A DNA stretch of 64,000 bases, taken from Pseudonocardia sp. DSM 110487 (lineage in GTDB: Bacteria; Actinomycetota; Actinomycetes; Mycobacteriales; Pseudonocardiaceae). The notes under the pieces are model-generated. The model saw nothing but the letters and a program-made list of their open reading frames with translations, had not been told where the DNA came from and did no database searches. Position 1 is the first letter of the stretch. Every line of letters starts with the position of its first letter. Made by a program: the position numbers and the translations under genes. Location of the stretch: NCBI RefSeq assembly GCF_019468565.1, contig NZ_CP080521.1, positions 992,001-1,056,000 of the forward strand. Direction: 5' to 3'. This document shows positions 25,056 to 32,988 of the stretch, one piece after another.

Positions 25056-25129
25056 AGTTGAGACGCGCAGACATGGAAATGCGCCAGACAGCCATGGTTT
25101 GTCTCGGCTGGTCGGGGTGGACTACTCCC

Positions 25130-25975
25130 ATGACTACTTCACCGATTCTCGTCCTGGGCGGTAAGGGCAAGACCGGGCGCCGCGTCGTCGCGCAGTTGGA
25201 GGCGAAGGGAGTACCGGTCCGGCTTGCGTCGCGATCGAGCGAGCGACGGTTCGACTGGTACGACGAGAGCACGTGGCCGGGGATCGCTTCCGGGATCCAC
25301 ACGGCGTACCTGGCGCCGCCGGTCGGGCCGACGGGCCTGGCCCAGGCCTGCAGATTTGTCACGCACGCTGCCGAGAACGGTCTGCGTCGGGTGGTGCTGC
25401 TGTCCGGCCGCGGCGTCGGCAGCCCCGGCCGCGAGTTCGCCGTCTACGAGGGCCAGCTCGACGTGGAGCATGCCGTCAAGGGCAGCGGAGCAGACTGGAC
25501 CATCGTCCGGCCGGCCTGGTTCATGCAGGGCTTCAGTGAGGACTTCGGGCACGAGTACGTGATGGCGGGCGAGATCCGGTTCTCCGCCGGCACCGGCGCC
25601 GAGGCGTGGATCGACGCCGACGACATCGGCGAGGTGATGGCCGCCGTCCTGCTCGACGAGCGGCACACCGGCCAGACCTACTCGCTGTCCGGGCCGCGCA
25701 CCCTCACCATGGCCGAGGTCGCCGACGAGTTGACCACCGCCACCGGCCGGGAGATCCGCTACGTCGACCTCGATCCGGCCGAGCACGTCGCCGAGCTGAC
25801 GGCCATCGGCGTGACCCAGGAGGACGCTGAGTCCGTGCGCGATCTGTTCGCTGTGATCCGCAACCACCGTTCCGAATACGTCTCCCACGGCGTCGAGGAA
25901 GTCCTCGGCCGTGCTCCCCGCGACTTCACCGACTGGGCCAGGTCAACCGCACAAGCCGGAGCCTGGTCGGCCTGA
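25130..25975 (+). CDS. NmrA-like NAD(P)-binding protein
   Basis: 281 residues from ATG 25130 (a longer in-frame start would enter the divergent promoter). Atypical short-chain dehydrogenase of the NmrA/QOR2 type: ILVLGGKGKTGRRVVAQLEA has the GxGxxG-like NAD(P) loop, then LRRVVLLSGRGVGS and WTIVRPAWFMQGF. Lacks the YxxxK catalytic pair, so it may be a redox sensor or quinone/nucleotide-sugar-like reductase. Divergent from an AraC regulator, which probably controls it. Confidence 0.85.
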   Translation: MTTSPILVLGGKGKTGRRVVAQLEAKGVPVRLASRSSERRFDWYDESTWPGIASGIHTAYLAPPVGPTGLAQACRFVTHAAENGLRRVVLLSGRGVGSPGREFAVYEGQLDVEHAVKGSGADWTIVRPAWFMQGFSEDFGHEYVMAGEIRFSAGTGAEAWIDADDIGEVMAAVLLDERHTGQTYSLSGPRTLTMAEVADELTTATGREIRYVDLDPAEHVAELTAIGVTQEDAESVRDLFAVIRNHRSEYVSHGVEEVLGRAPRDFTDWARSTAQAGAWSA

Positions 25976-26128
25976 CCCCTTGCCATGGTCACCGCGCGGC
26001 GGGTGATGCGCCCGGTGAGTCCCCCACCCGACACGCCCCTGACCTGCACGGTCCGGGCCGTGTCGGGACCGGCAGAGTGATCGGCAAAAAAACTCAGACA
26101 CCCACGCTCCCCCATCGGAGGTCCGCGA

Positions 26129-26629
26129 ATGGACACGGTAGGCACGCTGTCGCTGATCTTGGCAACGCTGACGATGGGCCTGGTCACCGGCGCGTTCGTC
26201 GTGTTCTGGCACACGATCATGCCCGGCCTCGCCACGACCGACGACCGGACGTTCGTCGGCGCGTTCCAGTCGATCGACAAGGCGATCATCAACCCGTGGT
26301 TCATGATCAGTGGCTTCGTCGGCGCGCTGATCTTCACGCTCATCGCGACGTTCACCCAGTTCGGCCGCCCCACGTTCCCGTGGATCGCCGTCGCGCTCGT
26401 GCTCTACCTGATCGTCTTCGTGATCACGATGGCGGTCAACGTGCCACTCAACGACGCGATCAAGGCGGCCGGCCTGCCCGACAACCCCGCCGATCTCGCC
26501 GCGATCAGGGAGGCTTTCGACGAGGCCAAGTGGCGGGCGTGGAACCTCGTGCGCGTGATCGCCGGCGTCGTCGCCTTCGCGAGCCTGACCTGGGCGCTGG
26601 TCGTGCACGGGCGCACTGTTGTCGGCTAG
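26129..26629 (+). CDS. DUF1772 (anthrone-oxygenase-like) membrane protein
   Basis: 166 residues with four predicted membrane helices (LSLILATLTMGLVTGAFVVF, SGFVGALIFTLIATF, WIAVALVLYLIVFVITMAVN, LVRVIAGVVAFASLTWALVV). Conserved DUF1772 features are the FWHTIMPGL start and VPLNDAIKA with WRAWNLVR. Related proteins include anthrone oxygenases; most bacterial members have no assigned role. ATG 26129 is preceded by GGAGG. The 150 bp upstream hold no gene. Confidence 0.85.
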   Translation: MDTVGTLSLILATLTMGLVTGAFVVFWHTIMPGLATTDDRTFVGAFQSIDKAIINPWFMISGFVGALIFTLIATFTQFGRPTFPWIAVALVLYLIVFVITMAVNVPLNDAIKAAGLPDNPADLAAIREAFDEAKWRAWNLVRVIAGVVAFASLTWALVVHGRTVVG

Positions 26630-26658
26630 TGCCGGCACGGCCGGCCGACGGCCGGGGC

Positions 26659-26802
26659 AACGACAACCAGCAGGTCGCGCTGCAGCTGTCCCTATCGGTG
26701 CGCACCGACGAACGGCACCTCACCAGCGTCTACGCCAAGCTCGGCCTGTCCGGCCGCTCCGCGCGCGCCGCTGCGGTGGCCCGGCTGCTCACCCACGGCT
26801 GA
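26659..26802 (+). pseudogene. LuxR-type HTH C-terminal remnant
   Basis: 47 codons read NDNQQVALQLSLSVRTDERH, LTSVYAKLGLSGRSARAAAV and ARLLTHG before a stop, which is the last half of a LuxR/NarL helix-turn-helix domain. The first recognition-helix positions are altered and no N-terminal domain or start precedes it. It lies between the DUF1772 gene and a DsrE gene that has lost its own N-terminus, so a deletion probably joined two broken genes here. Confidence 0.65.
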
Positions 26803-26860
26803 CGCAGAACAAGGCAGTGATCGCCTGAGCACCGGTCTCGAGGACGCCGAGCAGGTCACC

Positions 26861-27163
26861 GTGGCCTTCCTGGTTGCGGTCGGGGCCGCCGAGGAGGGCC
26901 GCTCGACCCTGATGTTCCTCACCAAGGAGGCGGTCCGCCTCGCGACGGCAGGGGTCGCCACCGGCACCGCGTGCGCGGGGTGCCCACCGCTGCCCGAACT
27001 GGTCGAGCGCTACCAGGCCGCCGGGGGCGCGTTCCTGGTCTGCCCGATCTGTTTCAACGCAAAGGGGCTCGACGAGAGCCAGCTGATCAAGTCGGCCGAG
27101 CTCGGCGGCACCGTGCCGATGTGGCGCTGGATCGGCGACGGCGCGACGACGTTCAGCTACTGA
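26861..27163 (+). CDS. DsrE-family protein, probably 5'-truncated
   Basis: From GTG 26861 it reads 100 residues: VAFLVAVGAAEEGRSTLMFL, TKEAVRLATAGVATGTACAG, a conserved FLVCPICFNAKGLDESQLIK and a WRWIGDGATTFSY end. Family-like residues continue in frame upstream (STGLEDAEQVT, 26828-26860) without a start codon, so the true N-terminus seems lost at about 26803-26827. DsrE domains handle persulfide sulfur; the CPICF cysteines may matter. It may be translated from the internal GTG or be dead. Confidence 0.6.
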   Translation: MAFLVAVGAAEEGRSTLMFLTKEAVRLATAGVATGTACAGCPPLPELVERYQAAGGAFLVCPICFNAKGLDESQLIKSAELGGTVPMWRWIGDGATTFSY

Positions 27164-27228
27164 CCTACGGTTCACGCAGGTGTGCTGACCAGGTCCGGGC
27201 GATGTTCGGATCACGTGAGGGGCGGGGC

Positions 27229-28014
27229 ATGAGCGAGGTCTGGGCCGTCGGCGAGGCGTACGAGCAATACGTCGGCAGGTGGAGCCGGCCGGTCGCGGAG
27301 CTGTTCGTGCGGTGGCTGGGCGTCCCCGCGGGCGGTCAGTGGCTGGACGTCGGCTGCGGCACCGGGGCGCTCATGTCCGGTGTCCTGCGCGTTGGCGATC
27401 CGGCCGAGGTGCACGGCGTCGACCCGTCGGAGGGCTTCGTCGCGCACGCTCGCAAGGAGATCGACGACCCGCGGGCCCGGTTCTCGACGGGCGATGCTCG
27501 TGCGCTGCCGTTCCCCGACGGCCGCTTCGACGCCGTCGTGAGCGGACTGGTGCTCAACTTCGTCCCCGAGCCGGCGACCGCTGCCCGCGAGTTGGCGAGG
27601 GTCGCGACACCGGGCGGTGTGGTGGGCGCCTACCTGTGGGACTACGCCGATGGCATGCAGATGATCAGGCAGTTCTGGGACGCAGCGGCCACCCTCGATC
27701 CCGGTACCGCCGAGCTGGACGAGCGGCGGCGCTTCCCGCTGTGCCGACCGGAGCCCCTGCACGCGCTGTGGACCGGCGCGGGCCTCGCCGCCGTCGAGGT
27801 CGAGCCGATCGAGGTGCCCACCCGGTTCCGCGATATCGACGACTACTGGACGCCGTTCCTCGGAGGGCAGGGCCCCGCGCCCGGGTTCGTCAGCGCGCTC
27901 GACGAGGATCGGCGCTCCGCGCTACTGGAGCTCCTGCGCGAACGCCTTCCTGTTGCGCTGGACGGGTCGATCACCCTGTCTGCGCGCGCTTGGGCCGTCC
28001 GAGGGGTCCGCTGA
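27229..28014 (+). CDS. Class I SAM-dependent methyltransferase
   Basis: 261 residues from ATG 27229 with GGGGCGGGG upstream. Methyltransf_11-type domain: WLDVGCGTGALMSGVLRVGD (motif I), VHGVDPSEGFVAHARK (motif II), FDAVVSGLVLNFVPEPATAA (motif IV) and ARVATPGGVVGAYLWDYADG (motif VI). The opening SEVWAVGEAYEQYVGRWSRP is common in actinobacterial members of unknown substrate. No operon partner is evident. Confidence 0.88.
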   Translation: MSEVWAVGEAYEQYVGRWSRPVAELFVRWLGVPAGGQWLDVGCGTGALMSGVLRVGDPAEVHGVDPSEGFVAHARKEIDDPRARFSTGDARALPFPDGRFDAVVSGLVLNFVPEPATAARELARVATPGGVVGAYLWDYADGMQMIRQFWDAAATLDPGTAELDERRRFPLCRPEPLHALWTGAGLAAVEVEPIEVPTRFRDIDDYWTPFLGGQGPAPGFVSALDEDRRSALLELLRERLPVALDGSITLSARAWAVRGVR

Positions 28015-28121
28015 CGGTCGCGGCGCTGGATCACGGCCCCCGTCATCAGCCCGGTCAGCACGGCCAGCCCGCACCAGGCCACGAGCCCTACCAGGATCCA
28101 GAGCGTCATGGACGAGTACAC
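27843..28121 (-). CDS. Small membrane protein, antisense to a methyltransferase 3' end (doubtful)
   Basis: Up to 92 residues. The first part (MTLWILVGLVAWCGLAVLTG plus LMTGAVIQRRDRQ) looks like a genuine single-helix membrane protein with a basic stop-transfer. The last half is serine/arginine-rich and lies fully antisense to the methyltransferase, where it looks like chance translation. Possibly a small gene that lost its own end. ATG 28109 is an alternative start. Confidence 0.3.
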   Translation of the reverse strand: MYSSMTLWILVGLVAWCGLAVLTGLMTGAVIQRRDRQRTPRTAQARADRVIDPSSATGRRSRRSSSSAERRSSSSALTNPGAGPCPPRNGVQ

Positions 28122-28241
28122 GCCGCGCCCGCTTGCGGTGTTCGAATCGACCTCGAGCGACTGCGCGGTCTCCGGAAACAGGCCGGCGACGAGCGCACCC
28201 CTCTGGGGACGCCCGCCGCCGGGTCTTCGAGGTGGGGCGCG

Positions 28242-28502
28242 CTAGCGACGCCCACCTGCGGCGCGGAGCCGCTCCATCTCCTTGCCGATCTCCCAGAGGC
28301 GGCATGGCCACACGGGAGCGACCGTGGTTGGGAGGCGGCAGCCTCGGCAGTGTCCAGTGGCGTCCGGACTGTGCTCGGCAAGGATGTGGCGCACCGCCGA
28401 TGACGTGAACGTGGCTGCGAGGACCTCGGCGATGCTGTGGATCTGGTCGCTCGGCTCCCTGGCCACAGGAGGCGACCCCATCACACGAGCCGGGGGCCGC
28501 AC
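28242..28502 (-). CDS. Small cysteine-motif protein, hypothetical
   Basis: 86 residues. SDQIHSIAEVLAATFTSSAV leads to ILAEHSPDATGHCRGCRLPT and APVWPCRLWEIGKEMERL. The CxxC plus a later WPC and conserved His resemble small putative zinc-binding proteins often found beside XRE/DUF397 regulators in actinobacteria. No catalytic motif. Upstream (28503-29038) is the palindrome-rich control region, so it may belong to the same module as the DUF397 gene, in the opposite direction. Confidence 0.5.
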   Translation of the reverse strand: MRPPARVMGSPPVAREPSDQIHSIAEVLAATFTSSAVRHILAEHSPDATGHCRGCRLPTTVAPVWPCRLWEIGKEMERLRAAGGRR

Positions 28503-29038
28503 TGGCCTGCCGGCCGCGCCGCGTATCCGCCTGGCCGAGCTGCTCGCGAGCTCCCCCTCGCTGTTCCCCGCAACACCGCTGCTCCTCTCGCCGGTTAACG
28601 CTCCGTGCTCACCCGTGCCGCCGATCGCCCCAGGCCGGTTGCGGGCCCTGGAGCGACGAGCCCGGAGCGCTCGTCAGGCGACTCGTGCCGCCCGTTCCCC
28701 TGAGGCGTGCCGGGCTTCGCTGCGTGAGGCTCCGGACACACAGAGCAGTGTGCCGGTCACGGGCTGCAAATGCAACCCGCTCCTGCACGTGCACGAATGC
28801 ACGTGCACCTGCACGGTGCACTCGCAACGTGCGCGCCCACGGTCGATGATCGATCGACTCGCTGCGGGAAGCCGGCGAGCACGGAGCGCAGCGTGGAAGC
28901 CCTGATCAGGGGCCCCCGTTCGGATGAAATCCGCAGGCATCTGCCAACTGCAGGTGCCTACGCCATATGCACGTGCAGATGCAGACTGCTACCGTCGCCC
29001 GCATCTGCCGCACAGTTGACCCCCGAAAGGTGATCAAG
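28503..29038. promoter_or_regulatory. Control region with clustered TGCACGTGCA palindromes
   Basis: No gene is credible in these 536 bases. Perfect TGCACGTGCA palindromes lie at 28784-28793, 28798-28807 (14 bp apart) and 28968-28977, with a one-base variant TGCACGGTGCA at 28810-28820. Weaker relatives (TGCAAATGCA, GCATCTGCC, GCAGATGCAG) fill the space between. The last site ends 61 bases before the DUF397 start. The layout fits a multi-site operator, plausibly for the XRE regulator at 29353-30246. Confidence 0.6.
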
Positions 29039-29275
29039 ATGGCGAACGATCGCATCGTGGTGCCGGCGCAGCAGCTCGACGGCGCGCGCTGGCACAAGAG
29101 CACGTTCAGTGGGCAGCACGCCTGCGTGGAGGTCGCAATGCTGGACGGCGGAGAGGTCGCCGTGCGCCACTCGCGTCAGCCAGCGGGGCCCGCGCTCGTG
29201 TTCACTCCCGACGAGTGGTCCGCGTTCCTCGAGGGCGCATGGCACGGCGAGTTCGGCAAGCGCCCTGCTCGCTGA
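29039..29275 (+). CDS. DUF397 protein
   Basis: 78 residues from ATG 29039 (GAAAGG upstream). The family core is unmistakable: ARWHKSTFSGQHACVEVAML, VAVRHSRQPAGPALVFTPDE and WSAFLEGAWHGEF. DUF397 proteins are small partners of XRE/DUF5753 regulators (WhiJ-type pairs in Streptomyces) and behave like regulator antagonists or toxin-antitoxin-like partners. Here the XRE gene is convergent, separated by a shared terminator. Confidence 0.93.
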   Translation: MANDRIVVPAQQLDGARWHKSTFSGQHACVEVAMLDGGEVAVRHSRQPAGPALVFTPDEWSAFLEGAWHGEFGKRPAR

Positions 29276-29306
29276 AACCACATCATCCCGCACTGCCGAA
29301 GACAGC

Positions 29307-29333
29307 CGCCCGGCGTGGACTCCACGCCGGGCG
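29307..29333. terminator. Bidirectional terminator between DUF397 and XRE genes
   Basis: CGCCCGGCGTGGA and TCCACGCCGGGCG pair perfectly over 13 bp around a single central base, between two convergent stops. TCGGTTTG follows on the plus side. Confidence 0.7.
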
Positions 29334-29352
29334 TCGGTTTGTCCGGGCGTGG

Positions 29353-30246
29353 TCAGAGCTCAGCGATGATCTTCGCCAGCATCTGACGTGAGCGATCGGG
29401 CGTCTCGGCGTCGACCGTGAGTCGGTCGAGTGCGCGGCTGAAGATCTCGATCTCCTCGACGCCGTCGAGCATGACGGCCCCGCCGAGGTGCTCGATGTAC
29501 ACGACGTCCGGGAGCTCTGGCTCGGCGAACCGGAGAAGCTGGAACGGGCCTTCCGCCGCGTAGCCGCTGAGCTGCGTGGGCACGATCTGGATCGTGATGT
29601 GCGGCTGCTTCGACTGCTCGAGCAGGAACTGGAGCTGCTCCTTCAGCACCCGGCGTCCGCCGATCGGCCTGCGCAGCACCGATTCGTCGACGACCGCCCA
29701 GTACCTCGGCGGGTTGGGGCCGGTGATGAGCGACTGGCGCTGCATGCGCAGGTGGATCCGCTTCTCCGTGTCGGGCGGCGCGTAGTCGGGGCGGCCACGG
29801 GTGAGCACCGCGCGCACGTACGCCTCGGTCTGCAGCAGGCCGGGCACGAACTGCAGCTCGTAGGTGTGGATCCGGCTCGCCGACTCCTCCAGCCCGACGA
29901 ACTCCTGGAACCAGCTCGGGATGACGTCGGTGAAGCGCCGCCACCAGCCCGGTTCGTTGGCCTTGCGGACCATGTCGAGGAACTGGTCGCGCTCATCGGG
30001 GTCGCTGATGCCGTACATGGTGAGCAGGTCGGCGACGTCACGCTCCTTGAACGCGACCCGGCCGAGCTCGAGGCGGGAGACCTTGGAGTCGGAGGCCCTG
30101 ATCGTGTAGCCGGCGTCCGCGCGCGAGATGCCGGAGTTCTCGCGCAGCCTGCGCAACTGGGTGCCGAGCACGATGCGGCGTGCGGTGACCCCGCGGGCCT
30201 CTGCGGGCAGCACGGAACTCGGTTCGGAGCGGCCACCCTCCGCCAT
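29353..30246 (-). CDS. XRE-family regulator with DUF5753 domain (WhiJ-like)
   Basis: 297 residues from ATG 30246, preceded by GAGGAGGAG. The N-terminal helix-turn-helix reads TQLRRLRENSGISRADAGYT, IRASDSKVSRLELGRVAFKE. The DUF5753 domain follows (WFQEFVGLEESASRIHTYEL, QFVPGLLQTEAYVRAVLTRG, PFQLLRFAEPELPDVVYIEH). WhiJ-type regulators repress development or secondary metabolism and are relieved by a DUF397 partner. It is convergent with DUF397 and divergent from the DUF574 methyltransferase, so the three form one module. Confidence 0.93.
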   Translation of the reverse strand: MAEGGRSEPSSVLPAEARGVTARRIVLGTQLRRLRENSGISRADAGYTIRASDSKVSRLELGRVAFKERDVADLLTMYGISDPDERDQFLDMVRKANEPGWWRRFTDVIPSWFQEFVGLEESASRIHTYELQFVPGLLQTEAYVRAVLTRGRPDYAPPDTEKRIHLRMQRQSLITGPNPPRYWAVVDESVLRRPIGGRRVLKEQLQFLLEQSKQPHITIQIVPTQLSGYAAEGPFQLLRFAEPELPDVVYIEHLGGAVMLDGVEEIEIFSRALDRLTVDAETPDRSRQMLAKIIAEL

Positions 30247-30468
30247 CTGCTCCTCCTCGCGGACTTCCGGCCCGTTGTCCTTCGGCCCTCCCAGTTCTCG
30301 CTCATGGCAGATCGAGCAGGGCCGGCACTCTGCTGGACGATGACCGTACACGCAGAGAACGGCAAGTGGAGGATCACGTCCGAGGTTCAACCGGATCAGT
30401 CCTTGCCCTACACTCGACTGGCCGCCGTAGACTCCCGGGTCCGAGATCGACTACCGAGTGAGGCGAGT

Positions 30469-31293
30469 GTGCCGAGTACCGAGGAAGAGGTAGTTCCGCA
30501 CTACATCGACGTGTCGAAGGCCAGTGTCGCGCGGGTCTACGACGCCTTCCTGAATGGCAAGGACAACTACGAGATCGACCGCGAGGTCCTGCGCCGCGTC
30601 CAAAAGGTGGCGCCGGAGGCCACGCAGCTCGGATGGGACAACCGGGAGTTCCTGATCCGCGCCAGTCGATTCATTGCCAGCCAGACGGGGGTCAGCCAGT
30701 ACCTCGACTGCGGTTCCGGTCTCCCCACCGCGGAGAACACCCACCAGGTCGTGCAGCGGATCAATCCCGAGGCCAAGGTCGTGTACGTCGACAACGACCC
30801 GGTCGTACTCGCGCACGGTCGAGCGCTGCTCGAGGAGAACGATCAGACTCATCTCATCGGTGCCGACATCTTCGAACCGAGTGATGTGCTGCAGAACGAG
30901 GTCGTCCGTAAGCACCTCGATTTCACCGAGCCCATTGCGCTGTACCAGTGCGGAACGCTCCACCATTACAGCGGTGATCGGTACGCCGAGATCATGCAGG
31001 AGTACGTCGACGCGCTGCCGTCGGGTTCGTATGTCGCGCTGAGCCACTTCTTCGACCCGGAGACCGACGAGTACAGCCCGCTCGCGCGCAAGATGGAGGA
31101 AGTATTCCTCCACAGCCCGATGGGCAGCGGCTGGTTCCGGACCCGAGAGCAGATCATGAGCATGCTGCCCGGGCTCGAACTCGTCGAACCGGGTCTTGTG
31201 CTCTGCGCCGAATGGTGGCCGGACGGACCCCGTGTGAAGCCGATGCCGACGGTCTCGTATACGATCGCGGGCGCAGTCGGGCGCAAGCCCTGA
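30469..31293 (+). CDS. SAM-dependent methyltransferase, DUF574 family
   Basis: 274 residues from GTG 30469 (GTGAGGCGAG upstream; ATG 30340 would add 43 residues of atypical sequence). Family landmarks: ASVARVYDAFLNGKDNYEID, WDNREFLIRASRFIASQTGV, the SAM motif YLDCGSGLPTAENTHQVVQR, VVYVDNDPVVLAHGRALL, and YQCGTLHHYSGDRYAEIMQE. A TTGCCC (30403) and TAGACT (30428) pair, 19 bp apart, may be its promoter. Divergent from the XRE regulator. Substrate unknown; a paralogue is at 1-454. Confidence 0.93.
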   Translation: MPSTEEEVVPHYIDVSKASVARVYDAFLNGKDNYEIDREVLRRVQKVAPEATQLGWDNREFLIRASRFIASQTGVSQYLDCGSGLPTAENTHQVVQRINPEAKVVYVDNDPVVLAHGRALLEENDQTHLIGADIFEPSDVLQNEVVRKHLDFTEPIALYQCGTLHHYSGDRYAEIMQEYVDALPSGSYVALSHFFDPETDEYSPLARKMEEVFLHSPMGSGWFRTREQIMSMLPGLELVEPGLVLCAEWWPDGPRVKPMPTVSYTIAGAVGRKP

Positions 31294-31309
31294 CGAGAGT
31301 CGCTCTCAG

Positions 31310-31356
31310 GGCCGGGCAACCACCCTTCCGTCCAACGGAAGTGATGTTGCCCGGCC
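31310..31356 (+). terminator. Nested hairpin downstream of the DUF574 gene
   Basis: Outer arms GGCCGGGCAAC and GTTGCCCGGCC (11 bp, perfect) enclose an inner hairpin TTCCGT-CCA-ACGGAA. It starts 17 bases after the stop. There is no clear U-run, so termination is inferred. Confidence 0.6.
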
Positions 31357-31409
31357 GGTGTGGCACCGCGAGGCTGCTTCCTCCGGTGCACGCTTTCCAG
31401 GAGGTCGCC

Positions 31410-32123
31410 ATGAGGTCGGCGCCGACGTTGGTCCTCGTGCACGGTGCGTGGCACGGGCCGTGGGCGTGGCGCCGGATCGTCGAGGAACTGGGCGACCTCG
31501 ATGTCCGCACGGTCGCGTTGCCGTCGGTCGGCCCCGACCTCTCGGCACTCGGTGACATGCACACCGACGCGGGGGCCGTGCGAGCCGCGGTCGCCGTCGT
31601 GGACGGCCCGGTCGTCGTGTGCGCCCACTCCTACGGTGGCGTGCCGGTCACAGAGGCCCTCGCGGGCGTGCCGAACGTCGTCGGCCTCGTCTACCTGTGC
31701 GCGTTCCAGCTCGACGTCGGCGAGTCCCTGCTGAGTGCAGTGGGCGGCGGCGCCCCGAGCTGGTGGGACGTCCACCGGGCGGAGGGCTACGTCGACCCCC
31801 TGCGCCCGTTCGAGACCTTCTACGCCGACGTGCGCCCGCACACCGCCCGTGGCGCCGTCGCCCGCCTCGGGCACCAGTCGCTGGCCGCGTTCGAGCAGCC
31901 GCTCACGCGTGCGGCGTGGCGCACCGTTCCCAGCACCTACGTCGTGTGCGAGCGGGATGCCGCGATCCCCGTCGTCGCGCAGGAGATGATGGCCGAGCGG
32001 GCAGGTCGGGTGCTGCGGATGCCCGCCTCCCACTCACCGTTCCTGTCCCGGCCCGCCCAGCTCGCCGGGATCCTCAGGGCGGAGCTGGTCGCGGCGAGCC
32101 GCGCGGCGGCCACCACCCTCTGA
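31410..32123 (+). CDS. Alpha/beta-hydrolase
   Basis: 237 residues from ATG 31410, with AGGAGG upstream. LVLVHGAWHGPWAWRRIVEE carries the oxyanion HGxW motif, VVVCAHSYGGVPVTEALAG the nucleophile elbow (HSYGG), ERDAAIPV a likely Asp and ASHSPFLSRP the catalytic His. It resembles salicylate-esterase/EstC-like and MhpC-like hydrolases. Cytosolic. A hairpin separates it from the methyltransferase gene, so it is probably transcribed on its own. Confidence 0.88.
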   Translation: MRSAPTLVLVHGAWHGPWAWRRIVEELGDLDVRTVALPSVGPDLSALGDMHTDAGAVRAAVAVVDGPVVVCAHSYGGVPVTEALAGVPNVVGLVYLCAFQLDVGESLLSAVGGGAPSWWDVHRAEGYVDPLRPFETFYADVRPHTARGAVARLGHQSLAAFEQPLTRAAWRTVPSTYVVCERDAAIPVVAQEMMAERAGRVLRMPASHSPFLSRPAQLAGILRAELVAASRAAATTL

Positions 32124-32143
32124 CCTAGTTCGGGACACCAGCA

Positions 32144-32620
32144 TCATCCCGCCTCGACGAAGGCGATCAGCGGGTCGACGCGGACCGGCGTGGCGAGGCT
32201 GTTGGCGATGAAGCACTCGCGATGGGCCACCTCGACGAGATGCCGCACCCGTTCCTCGGTCGGGCCCTCGGCGAGCGTGATCCGCGGCCGCAGCACGATC
32301 TCGGAGATCCGGACCGGCCGCAGCGCCTCCGGCATCAGCGCGGTGGCGTCGTCGCGGTAGTCGCGGACGTCGAGCCGGGCCCGCGCGGCGACCGCGAGGA
32401 ACGACAGCAGCTGGCAGGACGCGGCGGCCAGCACCACGAGCTGCTCGGGGTTGAGCCGGGCCGGATCACCGAGGAACGCCGGGTCGGACGAGAGCGCGAG
32501 CTCCGGCTCGGCAGGCGGGGCGCTGCCGCGGTGCGCCCGGTCGTAGGCCGGGTAGCCACCCGCGGTGGAGCCGGACCACGAGCACAGGGCCCGGTAGGTG
32601 TGGACGGGTTGCTCCGACAT
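32144..32620 (-). CDS. OsmC-family peroxiredoxin-like protein
   Basis: 158 residues. Both conserved cysteines are present: LAAASCQLLSFLAVAARARL (peroxidatic) and VAHRECFIANSLATPV (resolving). The start EQPVHTYRALCSWSGSTAGG is typical of the YhfA/OsmC branch. OsmC proteins reduce organic hydroperoxides using thiol donors. Convergent with the alpha/beta-hydrolase. One base separates its start from the stop of the upstream minus-strand membrane protein, so these two genes are probably co-transcribed. Confidence 0.9.
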   Translation of the reverse strand: MSEQPVHTYRALCSWSGSTAGGYPAYDRAHRGSAPPAEPELALSSDPAFLGDPARLNPEQLVVLAAASCQLLSFLAVAARARLDVRDYRDDATALMPEALRPVRISEIVLRPRITLAEGPTEERVRHLVEVAHRECFIANSLATPVRVDPLIAFVEAG

Positions 32621-32621
32621 G

Positions 32622-32864
32622 TCAGCGGGCGGGCGCGCCGGCGTCGCGGACGCTCGCGGGATCGCCGGTCCTGCGCGGGGCCAGCGGGCCGCGGGCGCGG
32701 CGTCCCAGCCAGCCGCGGCCCTTCTGCAGCACGCCGCTGAGCGAGGTGGGGCCGCGACGGGACTCGATCACGTCACCGATCCGGCCGAGCAGCCAGCCCA
32801 GCAGCGGGGCCCCGATCGCGAGGACGAGCCACCATCGCAGCCGCGCGGACAGGAACGCCCACAT
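32622..32864 (-). CDS. Small membrane protein
   Basis: 80 residues from ATG 32864, with GGAGG upstream. One membrane helix (RWWLVLAIGAPLLGWLLGRI) is followed by an arginine-rich cytoplasmic tail (GRGWLGRRARGPLAPRR). It lies directly upstream of the OsmC gene with one intervening base, suggesting an operon. I do not recognise a family. Confidence 0.65.
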   Translation of the reverse strand: MWAFLSARLRWWLVLAIGAPLLGWLLGRIGDVIESRRGPTSLSGVLQKGRGWLGRRARGPLAPRRTGDPASVRDAGAPAR

Positions 32865-32916
32865 AGAACCTCCAGAAGTCCCCAGGGGCCGGAGCGTATG
32901 CGCCGCACCCCGACGC

Positions 32917-32926
32917 TGCACGTGCA
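32917..32926. promoter_or_regulatory. Isolated TGCACGTGCA palindrome
   Basis: A perfect copy of the palindrome clustered at 28.8-29.0 kb, here between the divergent starts at 32864 (minus) and 32989 (plus), about 50-70 bases from each. Possible operator for the same regulator. Confidence 0.45.
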
Positions 32927-32988
32927 CAAGACGTTGTTCCCCCGTACGACCGGCGAAAACGGGTGCCGGGGCGGGCTACGATCCCTCG

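Noticed and set aside
28674..28940. Minus-strand open frame of 88 codons with many Cys and His
   Set aside because: The Cys/His codons come from the TGCAC repeats; there is no ribosome site and no family match.
29488..30468. Extended N-terminus of the DUF574 methyltransferase (601 codons open)
   Set aside because: The upstream part is antisense to the XRE gene; the family begins near GTG 30469, which has a ribosome site.
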